A stretch of DNA of 64,000 nt. Source: an uncultured Gammaproteobacteria bacterium (GTDB taxonomy: Bacteria; Pseudomonadota; Gammaproteobacteria; Arenicellales; Poriferihabitantaceae). Below the pieces are notes generated by a model. That model was not told the DNA's origin, made no database searches, and saw only the letters and a list, made by a program, of their open reading frames with translations. A program made the position numbers and the translations under genes. Where the stretch lies: the NCBI GenBank assembly GCA_937992195.1, contig CALKKV010000003.1:1-64000 (forward strand), written 5' to 3'. Of this stretch, positions 16,627-26,075 are shown piece by piece. How positions within the stretch are numbered: position 1 is the first letter of the stretch; each line of letters starts with the position of its first letter.

Positions 16627-17238
16627 ATGAAAGTCCTTGCTGCTTTAGTGTTCCCAGGATTTCAAACTCTGGATTTATTCGGACCGCTGGAGGTGCTCGG
16701 AGATCATCATCCAGGGGAAATCGATATAAAAATTGTGGCAGAGACACTTGAGCCAGTTCCAAGTGTTCACGGATTACGTCTTAACGTTGATCGTACGATC
16801 GCAGAAAGCTCGGACTACGATTTAATCTTAATTCCGGGTGGTGATGCGGCACCCGTAGCGCATCGGAATGCTGCAATCAATTCCTGGATTGTCAAAGCAT
16901 CCGTACGGGCCGAATACGTGATGGCGGTTTGCACCGGGACCGTATTACTTGCAACAACCGGGCTTCTGGACGGTCGACGCGCGACAACAAATAAAAGAGA
17001 TTACACCGCAACAGTTCCGTTTGGTCCAAATGTTCAATGGGTTCCTCAGGCGAGGTGGGTGGAAGATGGCAAGTTTTTTACTTCCTCTGGAGTGTCAGCC
17101 GGTATTGATATGAGTCTTGCAGTGATGGGTCGATTGTTCGGCGATGAAGCTGCCAACGAAATTGCAGAAGGAATAGAGTATGACTGGCATAGGGATTCAA
17201 ATTGGGATCCATTTGCGAAGCTTGCTGGTCTCATCTGA
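16627..17238 (+). CDS. DJ-1/PfpI-family protein
   Basis: 203-aa member of the DJ-1/PfpI superfamily, similar to isonitrile hydratase/ThiJ-like proteins. The start MKVLAALVFPGFQTLDLFGP is typical, the conserved acidic-Gly segment is ILIPGGDAAPV, and the nucleophile elbow is AVCTGT with the reactive Cys at about residue 101. The SSGVSAGIDMSL segment resembles the AraC-type GATase1 subgroup, but no DNA-binding domain is attached. The substrate is unknown. Confidence 0.85.
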   Translation: MKVLAALVFPGFQTLDLFGPLEVLGDHHPGEIDIKIVAETLEPVPSVHGLRLNVDRTIAESSDYDLILIPGGDAAPVAHRNAAINSWIVKASVRAEYVMAVCTGTVLLATTGLLDGRRATTNKRDYTATVPFGPNVQWVPQARWVEDGKFFTSSGVSAGIDMSLAVMGRLFGDEAANEIAEGIEYDWHRDSNWDPFAKLAGLI

Positions 17239-17378
17239 ATTTAACTGAGGCAAGAAAACAAACTGGAAAGAGGGTAATCCAGTTAAGCAAGCTCGCTTAA
17301 AAAACCTTATCGTGGCATTCTTGTTTCACGTTCAAAAAACAGGCTGGTCAATGCCGACGCAGCGCCAAGAATTCCTAA

Positions 17379-18647
17379 ATGAAAACTTCTCAAATTAGCG
17401 CATTAAGATCACTATCTCCCGCTGAAAGGCATAAGAAAGCATGCGAAGTGACAGGTATAGAAGCATGTCATGCACAGAATCTGTCAGCGCATCCAGCGTT
17501 AGCTATTGAAACTGCAGATGCCATGATCGAAAACGTGATTGGTACTTTCGAATTACCACTCGGGGTTGCGACGAACTTTCTGATAAACAACAAGGACTAC
17601 CTGATACCCATGGCGGTAGAAGAACCCTCTGTTGTTGCGGCTGCTTCGTATATGGCTAAACTGGTTCGTAAAGATGGGGGCTTTACTGCATCAACTACAG
17701 CACCGATTATGCGTGGCCAGCTACAAATACTTGGACTAGAAGATTTGGAGGAAGCGCAATTAAATCTTCTTGAACACAAAGATAGTCTGATCGCCAAAGC
17801 CAATGAACAGGATAAAGTGTTGTGCAGTATCGGCGGAGGATGTCAGGATTTAGAAGTGCATCTTTTTGCGGACACTGCAATCGGTCCAATGGCGGTATTA
17901 CATTTGTTGGTAGATGTGCGTGATGCCATGGGCGCGAACGCGGTTAACTCTATGGCAGAGTATATTGCTGCGGATGTTGAAAAAATTACTGGCGGCGAAG
18001 TGAGACTGCGCATTCTCTCTAATCTTGCAGATAGGCGACTGGCCAGCGCTTCGCTAAGGGTTTCGTCGACAACACTTAAAACCGATACTTTTTCGGGTGA
18101 TCGCGTTGCCCAGGGTATTGTTGAAGCAGGCGCATTTGCAGCGGTCGACCCTTACCGCGCAGCCACCCACAACAAGGGTATTATGAATGGGGTCGATCCA
18201 GTGGTCCTGGTGACGGGTAACGACTGGCGAGCGATTGAAGCAGGCGCGCACGCCTATGCATCTCAGAACGGTCGATACACTTCGTTAACTGACTGGCGTA
18301 TTGATAACGAAGGTTGGCTATGCGGGAAGATTGAAATGCCTATGGCGCTTGGTATTGTTGGTGGTGCAACAAAAACTCATCCCGCTGCTGCGGCCGCCCT
18401 GGAGATGATGCGTATCGAGTCAGCAACAGAACTTGCCGAGGTGGCGGTTACCGTAGGTCTGGCACAAAATATGGCTGCGTTACGTGCGCTATCTACAGAG
18501 GGAATTCAGCGCGGTCATATGGCATTACACGCGAGAAATATCGCGATCAATGCTGGCGCGATTGGTGATCAGATTCAAGAAGTTGCCGAGCAGCTGGTAA
18601 AGGAAGGCAATGTGACTGCAGACCGGGCTAGGAAGTTACTGCAGTAA
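17379..18647 (+). CDS. mvaA: Class II (degradative) HMG-CoA reductase
   Basis: Hydroxymethylglutaryl-CoA reductase of the class II type, interconverting HMG-CoA and mevalonate. 422 aa, close to the 428 aa of the Pseudomonas mevalonii enzyme. Landmarks are [18 protein letters not shown] (substrate loop), [14 protein letters not shown] with the catalytic Glu at 81/82, [13 protein letters not shown] with the nucleotide-site Asp, and the flap histidine in GHMALHARN. No other mevalonate genes are nearby, so direction (mevalonate use or isoprenoid synthesis) cannot be told from the window. Confidence 0.93.
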   Translation: MKTSQISALRSLSPAERHKKACEVTGIEACHAQNLSAHPALAIETADAMIENVIGTFELPLGVATNFLINNKDYLIPMAVEEPSVVAAASYMAKLVRKDGGFTASTTAPIMRGQLQILGLEDLEEAQLNLLEHKDSLIAKANEQDKVLCSIGGGCQDLEVHLFADTAIGPMAVLHLLVDVRDAMGANAVNSMAEYIAADVEKITGGEVRLRILSNLADRRLASASLRVSSTTLKTDTFSGDRVAQGIVEAGAFAAVDPYRAATHNKGIMNGVDPVVLVTGNDWRAIEAGAHAYASQNGRYTSLTDWRIDNEGWLCGKIEMPMALGIVGGATKTHPAAAAALEMMRIESATELAEVAVTVGLAQNMAALRALSTEGIQRGHMALHARNIAINAGAIGDQIQEVAEQLVKEGNVTADRARKLLQ

Positions 18648-18804
18648 CCGTATCTTGAATGCGTTACTATTGGTTTCGGAGAGGTCGGGGTCAAACTTAA
18701 TCTTTGTGTCGCGAATTTGCGACATGTAAGCGTGTATTTGTTGACTCGGAATATTCTTTAATCCAATTTGTCATGTACAGCATATACGAGATTAAATTGA
18801 CTGT

Positions 18805-20814
18805 GTGCTAAAAAGTGAAATGGCGATCCTGAAAGCACTGTTGCTTATCAGTCAGGGTATAGCAGCAGTTATCTTTTTCGAGCACCTTCCTCAACGTAAA
18901 TTCGAAGAAAAAAAGAACAACGTGATACCCATACGCACTCGTGTTTTTGGCTTGAGTTTATTCGCTATAGTATTTTTGGCGATGGTGTTGTGTGGTTTTT
19001 CAATTCTGCTGCCTGAAATCGCCGAAATTGAGAGCGGGCATAGAATAATTGCAGGAGCTCTAATCTTTGATCGTATTATTCTTGATTTCATATTATTTCT
19101 GCTGATCGGAGCGGTGTTGATCAATGGTGGGGTAGTAAGTCGGATTTTTTCCTATGGGTGGAGTTTCTTACTGGTTTGTTGTTACATCTTTCAGCTTCTG
19201 GTTGTTTATATAAGCGGCGGGTTTCTGTCTTTTCTTGCGGTAGATAACTTCAACCACATTTCTCTGCTTGTGAATTTACCCAACGTTATGGCCTTGAGTT
19301 CAATCGTGTTTGTTTGGGGGCTGGTTGTTTATATTTTGGAGAAGAAATTTAGCGAGCGTCTTTCTGGGTCTAAATTAGTTCAAACTTCTTTGTGTCTTTT
19401 GGTATTAGCGGCTGTCATACATTTTTCGTCGGTATGGGCCCCTGATACCGCCGTCGCTCATATGCGTGAGTTTTATGAAAATCGCGCTGTTCGCGTGCAG
19501 CATAAGTCGCCAATGGAGGCTTTTTACAATGCAGTGTTCAAGCCCAGGGAGGGGGAGTTAAGGGCTTTCAGTCAGAATGATGCCGATCGAGCGTCACAGT
19601 TTGGAATAACTCTGGATCTGAATCGCCGTAATCCCTTGGTAAAGCCTGAAATCTATCAAGGAGACCCTCCGTTCAATAAAAAGGATGCAGCTTTAGAGCA
19701 TCCAAATGTTATTCTGGTTTTTGCGGAAGGACTTTCTGCCCGCACTGTCGATTTTTATGGTGGAGCTTGGGAAAACTTGACCCCAAATCTTGCTGACTTT
19801 GCTGAAAACGCAATGGTAGTGACGAACTATTATAATCACACCTACGCTACCTATCGCGGACTTTTAGGTCAGCTGTGTTCGATATTTCCAGCACGCGGAG
19901 GTCTCGGTGGTTGGCATACACATTACTCGGATATTAAGAAAACAGGATACTATTGTCTCAACGATTTATTCAAACAGTCTGGTTATGAAACTGGCTTTTT
20001 AGACACCCATAGAAAAGACGCAGCATATATTGACGAGATGATGTTGGGCCTGGGTTTTGATCAGGTTTATACCGCAGAAAATTTAGTGACTGAGCATGGT
20101 TTGTCTGAACCGCTTCGTTCTGACTCCATGTCTGATCAGCAGTTGTTTGAAGGATTAATTAGGATATTGAAAGCTAGAGAACAGGAGAAAACAGCAACAC
20201 CATTTTTCCTGTCGATGTATAACCTTGAAACCCATGTCTTTCAAAAAATTGCCAGTGATGGAAAAGCATATTCAGCTAATTCGAACTATATCCTCGATAC
20301 GATTCATAACTATGACGATGCATTCGGTAAGTTCTGGCGCTATTTTCAGGAATCCGGTTATGCGAGTAACACGGTAGTTATTTTTACCGCAGACCATGCA
20401 CGTTATTCAGATCGAGACTACGTTGACTTGATGCAAGAACAGTCAGACTATCTCCCTTATTTTGTTGACAAGATCCCATTGGTGATTTACGACCAAAATA
20501 TGGAGTTACCCCAAGACTATGATGCTCAACACGCGACGTCGCTAAATCTCGCACCTTCGATTGCTCATTTGTTAGGCCTTAAAAATGGGCCCAATGCATT
20601 TACAGGGAGATCAATTTTTGAGGCTAACAATCTGGGCGGTGACGCTATAGCTTCGGCGGATCAGGAGCACTATCTGATTAATTCGGAAGGTATTGTGTTG
20701 AATACAGCAACCAATGACCGTGAAAAAGAGCTTGAGTTTGTCGGGTATCTTGTAAATACTCTGCGTCAGCTGGAGATTCATGATCGATTATGGCCAGAGA
20801 ATTTCGAAGAATGA
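18805..20814 (+). CDS. LTA-synthase-like membrane sulfatase/phosphoethanolamine transferase
   Basis: 669-aa protein with about five N-terminal TM helices and a large periplasmic alkaline-phosphatase-fold domain of the LtaS/sulfatase type. The metal Glu is in ILVFAEGLSA and the nucleophile Thr in NHTYATYRG, and the second metal centre is FTADHARY. Such enzymes transfer phosphoglycerol or phosphoethanolamine to envelope glycans or lipids. The target here is unknown; the gene faces the envelope operon at 20.9-24.7 kb. Translation starts at GTG 18805. Confidence 0.85.
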   Translation: MLKSEMAILKALLLISQGIAAVIFFEHLPQRKFEEKKNNVIPIRTRVFGLSLFAIVFLAMVLCGFSILLPEIAEIESGHRIIAGALIFDRIILDFILFLLIGAVLINGGVVSRIFSYGWSFLLVCCYIFQLLVVYISGGFLSFLAVDNFNHISLLVNLPNVMALSSIVFVWGLVVYILEKKFSERLSGSKLVQTSLCLLVLAAVIHFSSVWAPDTAVAHMREFYENRAVRVQHKSPMEAFYNAVFKPREGELRAFSQNDADRASQFGITLDLNRRNPLVKPEIYQGDPPFNKKDAALEHPNVILVFAEGLSARTVDFYGGAWENLTPNLADFAENAMVVTNYYNHTYATYRGLLGQLCSIFPARGGLGGWHTHYSDIKKTGYYCLNDLFKQSGYETGFLDTHRKDAAYIDEMMLGLGFDQVYTAENLVTEHGLSEPLRSDSMSDQQLFEGLIRILKAREQEKTATPFFLSMYNLETHVFQKIASDGKAYSANSNYILDTIHNYDDAFGKFWRYFQESGYASNTVVIFTADHARYSDRDYVDLMQEQSDYLPYFVDKIPLVIYDQNMELPQDYDAQHATSLNLAPSIAHLLGLKNGPNAFTGRSIFEANNLGGDAIASADQEHYLINSEGIVLNTATNDREKELEFVGYLVNTLRQLEIHDRLWPENFEE

Positions 20815-20870
20815 AGATAAATTAAATTTTTGGCTTCTCCGTGGATTTTTTGAACTGGTCCTTTTCGAAA

Positions 20871-21683
20871 TCAAAACACAGACCATCTTCTGATCAGTCG
20901 GTATTGAAAATGCTCTCCCTCTCCGCGCATATGTACTTCTGAAAAAACCTCTAGCTCTTTGTTCGAAAAGAGTTGGCGATTCGTAATCGACATTGACTTT
21001 ATGTCTTGATAGTTAAATGCCTCAGAGAATTCAAGTTGTAACCAGTTGACCGCGGAGCTGTTGTGTTCCGTGACTGAGCTAATTTCACCGATGCCTTCAA
21101 CAGTAAGTAAGACTTGATAATCGGGTAGTTCGCTGTTTTTTACCAACCCCCAATTTCTATCACTATCTTCTGTGGCAGTCTGCACCAGCTTTAATTCCAT
21201 GTCAGTAATTTTGTTTCCGTACGTAAAGTAACCAAACACGATTGCCAGCGATATCAGCACTACAAAAACACCTGCATTCCTTTTGCGTCGTCTGCCTGTA
21301 AACAACGCGAAAAAATCAAACAGTGGGTTGCAGCCGCATCCAGATGTTGCGCCGGTTTCGGCAGCTCCACCACCTAGATCGGTCAATCCACTGAAGCAAC
21401 CCTCAGCACCACCAACATCGAAGCATCCGGAGATTCCACAATCAAACTCCAGTCGTTGCTGGGAGCGCAGAACATTTGCGGATTGATGACATGCGATAAA
21501 CCTATTGACTATGTCGGGAGACCCGGCGATCAGGCCTTTGGTCTGAATTATTTCCAGTACAGCACTAGAACAAGAGTCTGTTCGATATAAAACACGATAT
21601 GCGCAACTAAACCCTTTGTTCGGCGAAATAGTTTTTTTGTACCAAACTATGGTTTTTCGGGCGATGCTATCCAGAATCCACAT
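20871..21683 (-). CDS. Membrane protein with YidD-like N-terminal domain
   Basis: 270 aa. Residues 1-65 resemble YidD (membrane insertion efficiency factor): a helix followed by WYKKTISPNKGFSCAYR, a Cys-containing SCSSAV segment, KGLIAGSPDIVNRFIAC. Then comes a Cys/Gly-rich linker (~80-120, including ATSGCGCNPLFDFFALF), a TM segment at about 137-155 and a ~115-residue predicted extracytoplasmic domain with no recognised family. YidD itself is ~85 aa, so this is an unusual fusion. It is the last gene of a minus-strand operon with two VWA-type proteins. Confidence 0.65.
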   Translation of the reverse strand: MWILDSIARKTIVWYKKTISPNKGFSCAYRVLYRTDSCSSAVLEIIQTKGLIAGSPDIVNRFIACHQSANVLRSQQRLEFDCGISGCFDVGGAEGCFSGLTDLGGGAAETGATSGCGCNPLFDFFALFTGRRRKRNAGVFVVLISLAIVFGYFTYGNKITDMELKLVQTATEDSDRNWGLVKNSELPDYQVLLTVEGIGEISSVTEHNSSAVNWLQLEFSEAFNYQDIKSMSITNRQLFSNKELEVFSEVHMRGEGEHFQYRLIRRWSVF

Positions 21684-21829
21684 TTGTGCTTATCTCCTTG
21701 AATATAATTTCTACTTTTAATCCTCCAGCACTTATCCAATGCCAGTTTATTGGGTGAGTCAGAGGCTCTCGTTATTGGCTCTGGTTTCTACCTATAGATT
21801 TGTTAAGACATCTATAGCAATGACGATCG

Positions 21830-22225
21830 TCACTTGAACTCGATTACTTCCCAGCCATCGGGCTCTATCGAGCCATCAGACAGTAAGATTTTTTTCTGTG
21901 CTGGTGTCTGTTCGTATTTTCTTAGGGTATCCGCGTTCATTCTTCCAAAGGCAGTTCTAAAAATCACGGAGGAGGATTTAAGTTTGCGAAACTCCCCGAG
22001 TGTTGCTTTGTCAGTGCCGACAATCAGCTTTTCGTAGCGCGCGCTGGACACATGATTTTTTAGCCATTTCTCCATCTTTGGAAAATGCGGTTTCATCGAA
22101 TATGAAGTATCTACCACAACAAGAACCTGCGATGGCGACGCCGTTAAATATCGATCCGCACCGACCCATCCTGCAATATGAATCATCGCAAACGCAGCAA
22201 ACACAGATAACCATTTCTTAGTCAA
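21830..22225 (-). CDS. Small membrane-anchored VWA-like protein
   Basis: 131 aa with an N-terminal hydrophobic signal/anchor (residues 5-25) followed by a minimal VWA-like start: QVLVVVDTSYSMKPHF has the D-x-S-x-S MIDAS order, and ILLSDGSIEPDGWEV resembles a later strand with the LSDG motif. It is about half the usual VWA length. It lies 43 bp downstream of the large VWA lipoprotein gene and is probably co-transcribed. Function is unknown. Confidence 0.6.
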   Translation of the reverse strand: MTKKWLSVFAAFAMIHIAGWVGADRYLTASPSQVLVVVDTSYSMKPHFPKMEKWLKNHVSSARYEKLIVGTDKATLGEFRKLKSSSVIFRTAFGRMNADTLRKYEQTPAQKKILLSDGSIEPDGWEVIEFK

Positions 22226-22268
22226 TGCCTTATTCCTTCGGTAATAAGTTGTCCAATGACAGTCTTTC

Positions 22269-23942
22269 TTACATCTCGGAGTTCAATAAATTTCCGATAC
22301 GATAAGATGCCGAACGGGCGCTTGATTCGATATAGGCGCCCTCGGCGAGACTAGCCAGTTCCTTCAGGTGATCTGACGATAGTTCATAAGCTATAGAGTG
22401 GATCGGAATACCTGACCATTCTAGGGCATCACGTACTTCCTCGAACTCAATGCCTCGATTGGTTTCGCCATCGGACAAAACAAAAATAACTAGCCTGTGT
22501 TCCGGGTTTGTTTGGGCGAATTCATTCATCATATTAGCCGCAACCACTACTGCGTCATTGGTTGCTGTCTTGCCGCCGGGCGTTAGACGTTCTACAGCAC
22601 CAATGAATAGGGATTTCTGCTGAACATCAAACGGCCTGACGTACAAATCAACGTTGACACGGTCATGGTAAGTTACCAAACCAATAGAATTGGTAGAGCT
22701 GATCAGATCGGAAGACTCGATAAGTGCTCTCTGCATATTTTCAATTCGGCTGCCTTCCATCGAGCCCGAAATATCGGCAACGAAAACTGCTGCGATCGGG
22801 CGGCCACCGGACTTCTTTTGTTTCCATAACTTTTGGGCTTGACCAATAATTGAGCTATCTTGTAAAGCATAACTATTTTTGTATTCGGGATTTCTGTTAA
22901 ATCCAAAGTCCTGTAAATCAGCCTGTTGCTTGCTAAGAAAATCAGCAAACAGGGACAGTACCTCTCTTTCATTTTCATCTGCTTCCGGCGTGGCATAAAG
23001 AGGGCTATCGTGACGAACTCCAAAAGGTACAAAAGTATAGTCGTCCATCCCAGTCACGTTGACCCAGGACTGATACTCCATCACCATTGCATCGAGTACG
23101 CCACTTCCCTGCGCGGCATCGCGCATTTGTATTGTGGTTTGTGCGACAAAAGGGACGCCCGCCTGAAATGCTTCGAATGCGCTCGATACATCTGGCGATA
23201 ACATTTGAGATTCATCCCCTTCGGCAAATGAATTCAACACCATCATAAGAAAGTTGAGGCCGGTGCTTGATTGGTATGGATTGGTATAACCCATAGCGAA
23301 ACTGCCGCTGGTTACGCTGGTGAGTAGTTTTGCGACGTCAAGATTACCCCCTGTAGTAATTTCATCAACCTTCGACTTTTTGACAATGATACCTGCAGTA
23401 TTGGGCGCAGTAGCCTCAGCAATCATATCGACAGAAATACCATTTGCCTCTAGCATGTTACCCCATAGGAAATTACTGGGAGAAAACGCATCAGGCGTAT
23501 ATTTGCGCGCCAGCATAAATTGCGTACCAAGACCAGAAGCGATCTTGCGAATATTTATCGCTGCGGTCTTGCCGTTTCCAATCGCTATTCGCTGTTGATT
23601 AAACGCAGCCGCAATTTGGTTAAAGTAACCATCTCGACCTTTACCCGCTTTTTCAGAAGAAGTAAAAATCTCCACCGCTTCAACATTTGCACTGTCGGCT
23701 ATTGGAGAGACGATTGGATAGTCATTTAGATCGGGTAGCAGCGACAATAGATTGGTCTGGGTCAGTTGAATATTGGCCCGATAAGTATTCTCGTTATACC
23801 TAGGTTGGATCGTCTCACTGACCAATGAAGCGATTTTCTCGTTAGCCTTCTCCGGTGAATCTATCTTGCTCTCGCAGCCAACTAAAGCAAGGCTGGCAAA
23901 AATCATCGCTGGAATGGTCAATTTCTTATAGGTTAATTTCAT
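22269..23942 (-). CDS. Solute-binding-like/VWA lipoprotein
   Basis: ~557-aa lipoprotein: the signal ends in ALVGC (lipobox). Residues ~60-360 look like a periplasmic binding-protein fold (SPIADSANVEAVEIFTSSEK, FMLARKYTPDAF, GYTNPYQSSTGLNFLMMVLN). Residues ~380-550 are a von Willebrand A domain with an intact MIDAS, VADISGSMEGSR, plus LSDGETNRG. VWA domains use a bound divalent metal for protein-protein contacts. I start at 23942 because AGGAG lies four bases upstream; an ATG at 23954 overlaps that ribosome site. It is the core of the operon spanning 20.9-24.7 kb. Role unknown. Confidence 0.85.
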   Translation of the reverse strand: MKLTYKKLTIPAMIFASLALVGCESKIDSPEKANEKIASLVSETIQPRYNENTYRANIQLTQTNLLSLLPDLNDYPIVSPIADSANVEAVEIFTSSEKAGKGRDGYFNQIAAAFNQQRIAIGNGKTAAINIRKIASGLGTQFMLARKYTPDAFSPSNFLWGNMLEANGISVDMIAEATAPNTAGIIVKKSKVDEITTGGNLDVAKLLTSVTSGSFAMGYTNPYQSSTGLNFLMMVLNSFAEGDESQMLSPDVSSAFEAFQAGVPFVAQTTIQMRDAAQGSGVLDAMVMEYQSWVNVTGMDDYTFVPFGVRHDSPLYATPEADENEREVLSLFADFLSKQQADLQDFGFNRNPEYKNSYALQDSSIIGQAQKLWKQKKSGGRPIAAVFVADISGSMEGSRIENMQRALIESSDLISSTNSIGLVTYHDRVNVDLYVRPFDVQQKSLFIGAVERLTPGGKTATNDAVVVAANMMNEFAQTNPEHRLVIFVLSDGETNRGIEFEEVRDALEWSGIPIHSIAYELSSDHLKELASLAEGAYIESSARSASYRIGNLLNSEM

Positions 23943-23979
23943 AAAACTCCTCATGTAAACCGCGACAGCTGTGCGAAGC

Positions 23980-24690
23980 CTAATTGCCCGAACGACTCGC
24001 TAATTCCGCAAGACCAACCAGTCTTGCCAAGGTATCAGTGCGTTCAAACTTGCTAAACGATCGCATATTCGCGACCTCCACAGCTGTCTCTGTTAATGCA
24101 TCAAATAGTTTGCGATTTTCTGCCAGGTTTGTATTCAGTCTGGCAGTTTGATCGCTATGTAAACTTTGGTGTTTCTCATGGCGTCCCATATCTTCTTCGG
24201 ATCCACGACCTTGTTCGTTGGGTCGACTCAACTCTATGCTTGAAATACTATGCCCCACAGCAACCACGTCCACGAGATTCTGTAGTGCGTGTTTTTGTAC
24301 TGTTCTAGCGGCTGATAAGTATTCCAACGGGCTATGTTTCTTTCCAAGAAAACGCGTTTCTACAACCGAGTGATAGTCATCAATAATCTCGTTCAGCAAG
24401 TCTGCTTGGCGCACGCCTTCGTCAATTTTCAGCGCGACAAGATCTGTGCGAGTGCTTTCAAGCAACTCATGCATCTCTGCGTATTCACTGGCCTCCCGAT
24501 CTCGCAACCACCTTGCATCATCCTCAATCGAATAACCAAGCAGACGGTAGGCCACCGGCACCGATAAGATTGCCAATATTGACAGTCCCAAATAGATTCC
24601 GCTGAGCACCCAACTACCTTGAAACCACCAATGGAATAACACTAGCAGAGGCAATGAGATAATTGCCGAGAGTAGAATAATTTTTTTGAT
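23980..24690 (-). CDS. Two-TM coiled-coil membrane protein, probable AUC start
   Basis: Hypothetical membrane protein with two N-terminal TM helices and a long charged helical region with toxic-anion-resistance-like heptad spacing, but no family I can name. The best N-terminus (KKIILLSAIISLPLLVLF) begins at an ATC codon at 24690. A strong GGGGGAGG ribosome site (24697-24704) lies six bases upstream, and no ATG, GTG or TTG exists at that spot. The nearest normal start is TTG 24654, which would cut off half the first TM helix. First gene of the VWA operon. Confidence 0.6.
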   Translation of the reverse strand: MKKIILLSAIISLPLLVLFHWWFQGSWVLSGIYLGLSILAILSVPVAYRLLGYSIEDDARWLRDREASEYAEMHELLESTRTDLVALKIDEGVRQADLLNEIIDDYHSVVETRFLGKKHSPLEYLSAARTVQKHALQNLVDVVAVGHSISSIELSRPNEQGRGSEEDMGRHEKHQSLHSDQTARLNTNLAENRKLFDALTETAVEVANMRSFSKFERTDTLARLVGLAELASRSGN

Positions 24691-24853
24691 TTTTAGCCTC
24701 CCCCGAGCCCGATTTTTACGTATGGACCCGTATCTTATCGCGTATATGGGGTCATTACAGTCACTTTTAAAGAGGTTAATGAATCAAGGAAGAGATATTT
24801 CTTGGGGTCTAACTTTGGTTTTGTTGGAATAAATTCCAGGATTCGATTCGCGA

Positions 24854-25254
24854 TTAGGGCAACAGCGAAAAAGAATGGTTGTGCCCGGCACTTTTTAGTA
24901 CAGATAGGTGCGCATTGGGAATACGTTTGGCTAAATCTTCTCCATGATCCAACGGGAAAATAGGATCTTCATCACCATAAAAAATTAAAGCAGGGCAAGC
25001 ATTGCCTGTTCAACGGTTTTAGTCCGCGGGCTTAGTTCAGGATTGTAGTTGCTGCCTTGTAAGCAGATTAACCCTAATACGTTTTAGGTGCTGCATGCGT
25101 TAACAACTGCGCAAAACCCTTGCTCGACAATCGGTTCGTAGGGGCCAGCTGTCCAGTCAGTAAAATTATCGTCAATGCCGAGGAGAGTGAAAAACACCGG
25201 ATTTGATCTATCACCATGGGCTTCATATTCCAGGATTACGCCATTGATTTTGTA
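24854..25254 (-). pseudogene. Decayed alpha/beta-hydrolase
   Basis: Fragments of one alpha/beta-hydrolase are spread over two frames. The 5' part reads NGVILEYEAHGDRSNPVFF, LGIDDNFTDWTAG, then reaches a stop. The 3' part reads PALIFYGDEDPIFPLDHGED with the acid residue, and ends with KSAGHNHSFSLL holding the catalytic His. The central section with the nucleophile Ser is deleted, frames shift near 25,000, and no start codon is present. It lies in a stretch with no other gene. Confidence 0.75.
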
Positions 25255-25359
25255 TCAGTTTTGAGAATCTAAACAATTATAATGGGTCGTGATTGAACGT
25301 GGACGTAGAATGAAAAATCCAAAACTTATGCGGCGGCATTGAGGCAATTTTGAAAGGGC

Positions 25360-25388
25360 GCGTACCTTGGTGCTCAATCAAGGTACGC
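25360..25388 (-). terminator. 10-bp hairpin downstream of DM13 gene
   Basis: GCGTACCTTG (25360-25369) and CAAGGTACGC (25379-25388) form a perfect stem with a 9-nt loop, 19 bp past the DM13 stop. On the minus strand it is followed by GCCCTTTCAAAA, a weak T-run. Likely a terminator. Confidence 0.6.
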
Positions 25389-25406
25389 TGCGGATATACT
25401 CGTTTG

Positions 25407-25805
25407 CTATCTGATTTTAGCAACGCCAAGCGGAACGCTGAATCTTTCGCACCAGATATAAATTTCGTTATAGGATTCAATATTCAAATCAGCCGGGATC
25501 TTGTATTTTTGCTCTCCGGTGTTGGAATCCAAATGTCCTAGTTGAGATTTGATATCGTATTCTCCTGAAGTACCAAAACCAACTTTTGGATCGGGTGCGC
25601 CATCGAAAGAGAAGTCAGACCCTAAAACAACCACATAATCATTGCCTTCTTTGGTGACGGTGACCGTGCCAGTTGTTATATGGTCGCTTGCTCCGGTAAA
25701 AGACCCTTGAAGCTGTTCTCCAGCAAAGCTCTGTATCGGAGCAATAAATAAAGTTGCGAGAAGCAGGAAACCGAATGAAATTTTGCGAATGAATGAATAT
25801 GGCAT
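25407..25805 (-). CDS. Secreted DM13-domain protein
   Basis: 132 aa with a Sec signal peptide (about 1-28, ending SFAG). The rest is one DM13 domain: LQGSFTGASDHITTGTVTV, VVLGSDFSFDGAPDP, and a C-terminal YNEIYIWCERFSVPLGVAKI with the conserved cysteine. DM13 domains are proposed redox or adhesion modules, and in bacteria they are often secreted. It is monocistronic, with a hairpin terminator behind it. Confidence 0.85.
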   Translation of the reverse strand: MPYSFIRKISFGFLLLATLFIAPIQSFAGEQLQGSFTGASDHITTGTVTVTKEGNDYVVVLGSDFSFDGAPDPKVGFGTSGEYDIKSQLGHLDSNTGEQKYKIPADLNIESYNEIYIWCERFSVPLGVAKIR

Positions 25806-26075
25806 GTGTGAACCTCTAATAAATAATCAATCTAGGTAATAAAAAGCCGGTAATTTCCGACCGCTTAGTGGTTGGATGCCGGTGGCGATAAAAAGGTTAC
25901 CTTTGCTATAAAAAATGAAAATATTTCCTTTTTATACTCAATCAGATACTTCGATCGAATCAGAGTTACTTTTTCGAATGGCAGTTCTCAAGGCACTTTA
26001 TAATGAATGGGAGGTCGTAAACTGATATTGTGACCTTATATAACCTCCTTCAAATCCAACTATTTCCAAGTAACA

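Noticed and set aside
25277-25480. 67-codon minus-strand frame behind the DM13 gene
   Set aside because: Overlaps the DM13 3' end in another frame and covers the terminator hairpin.
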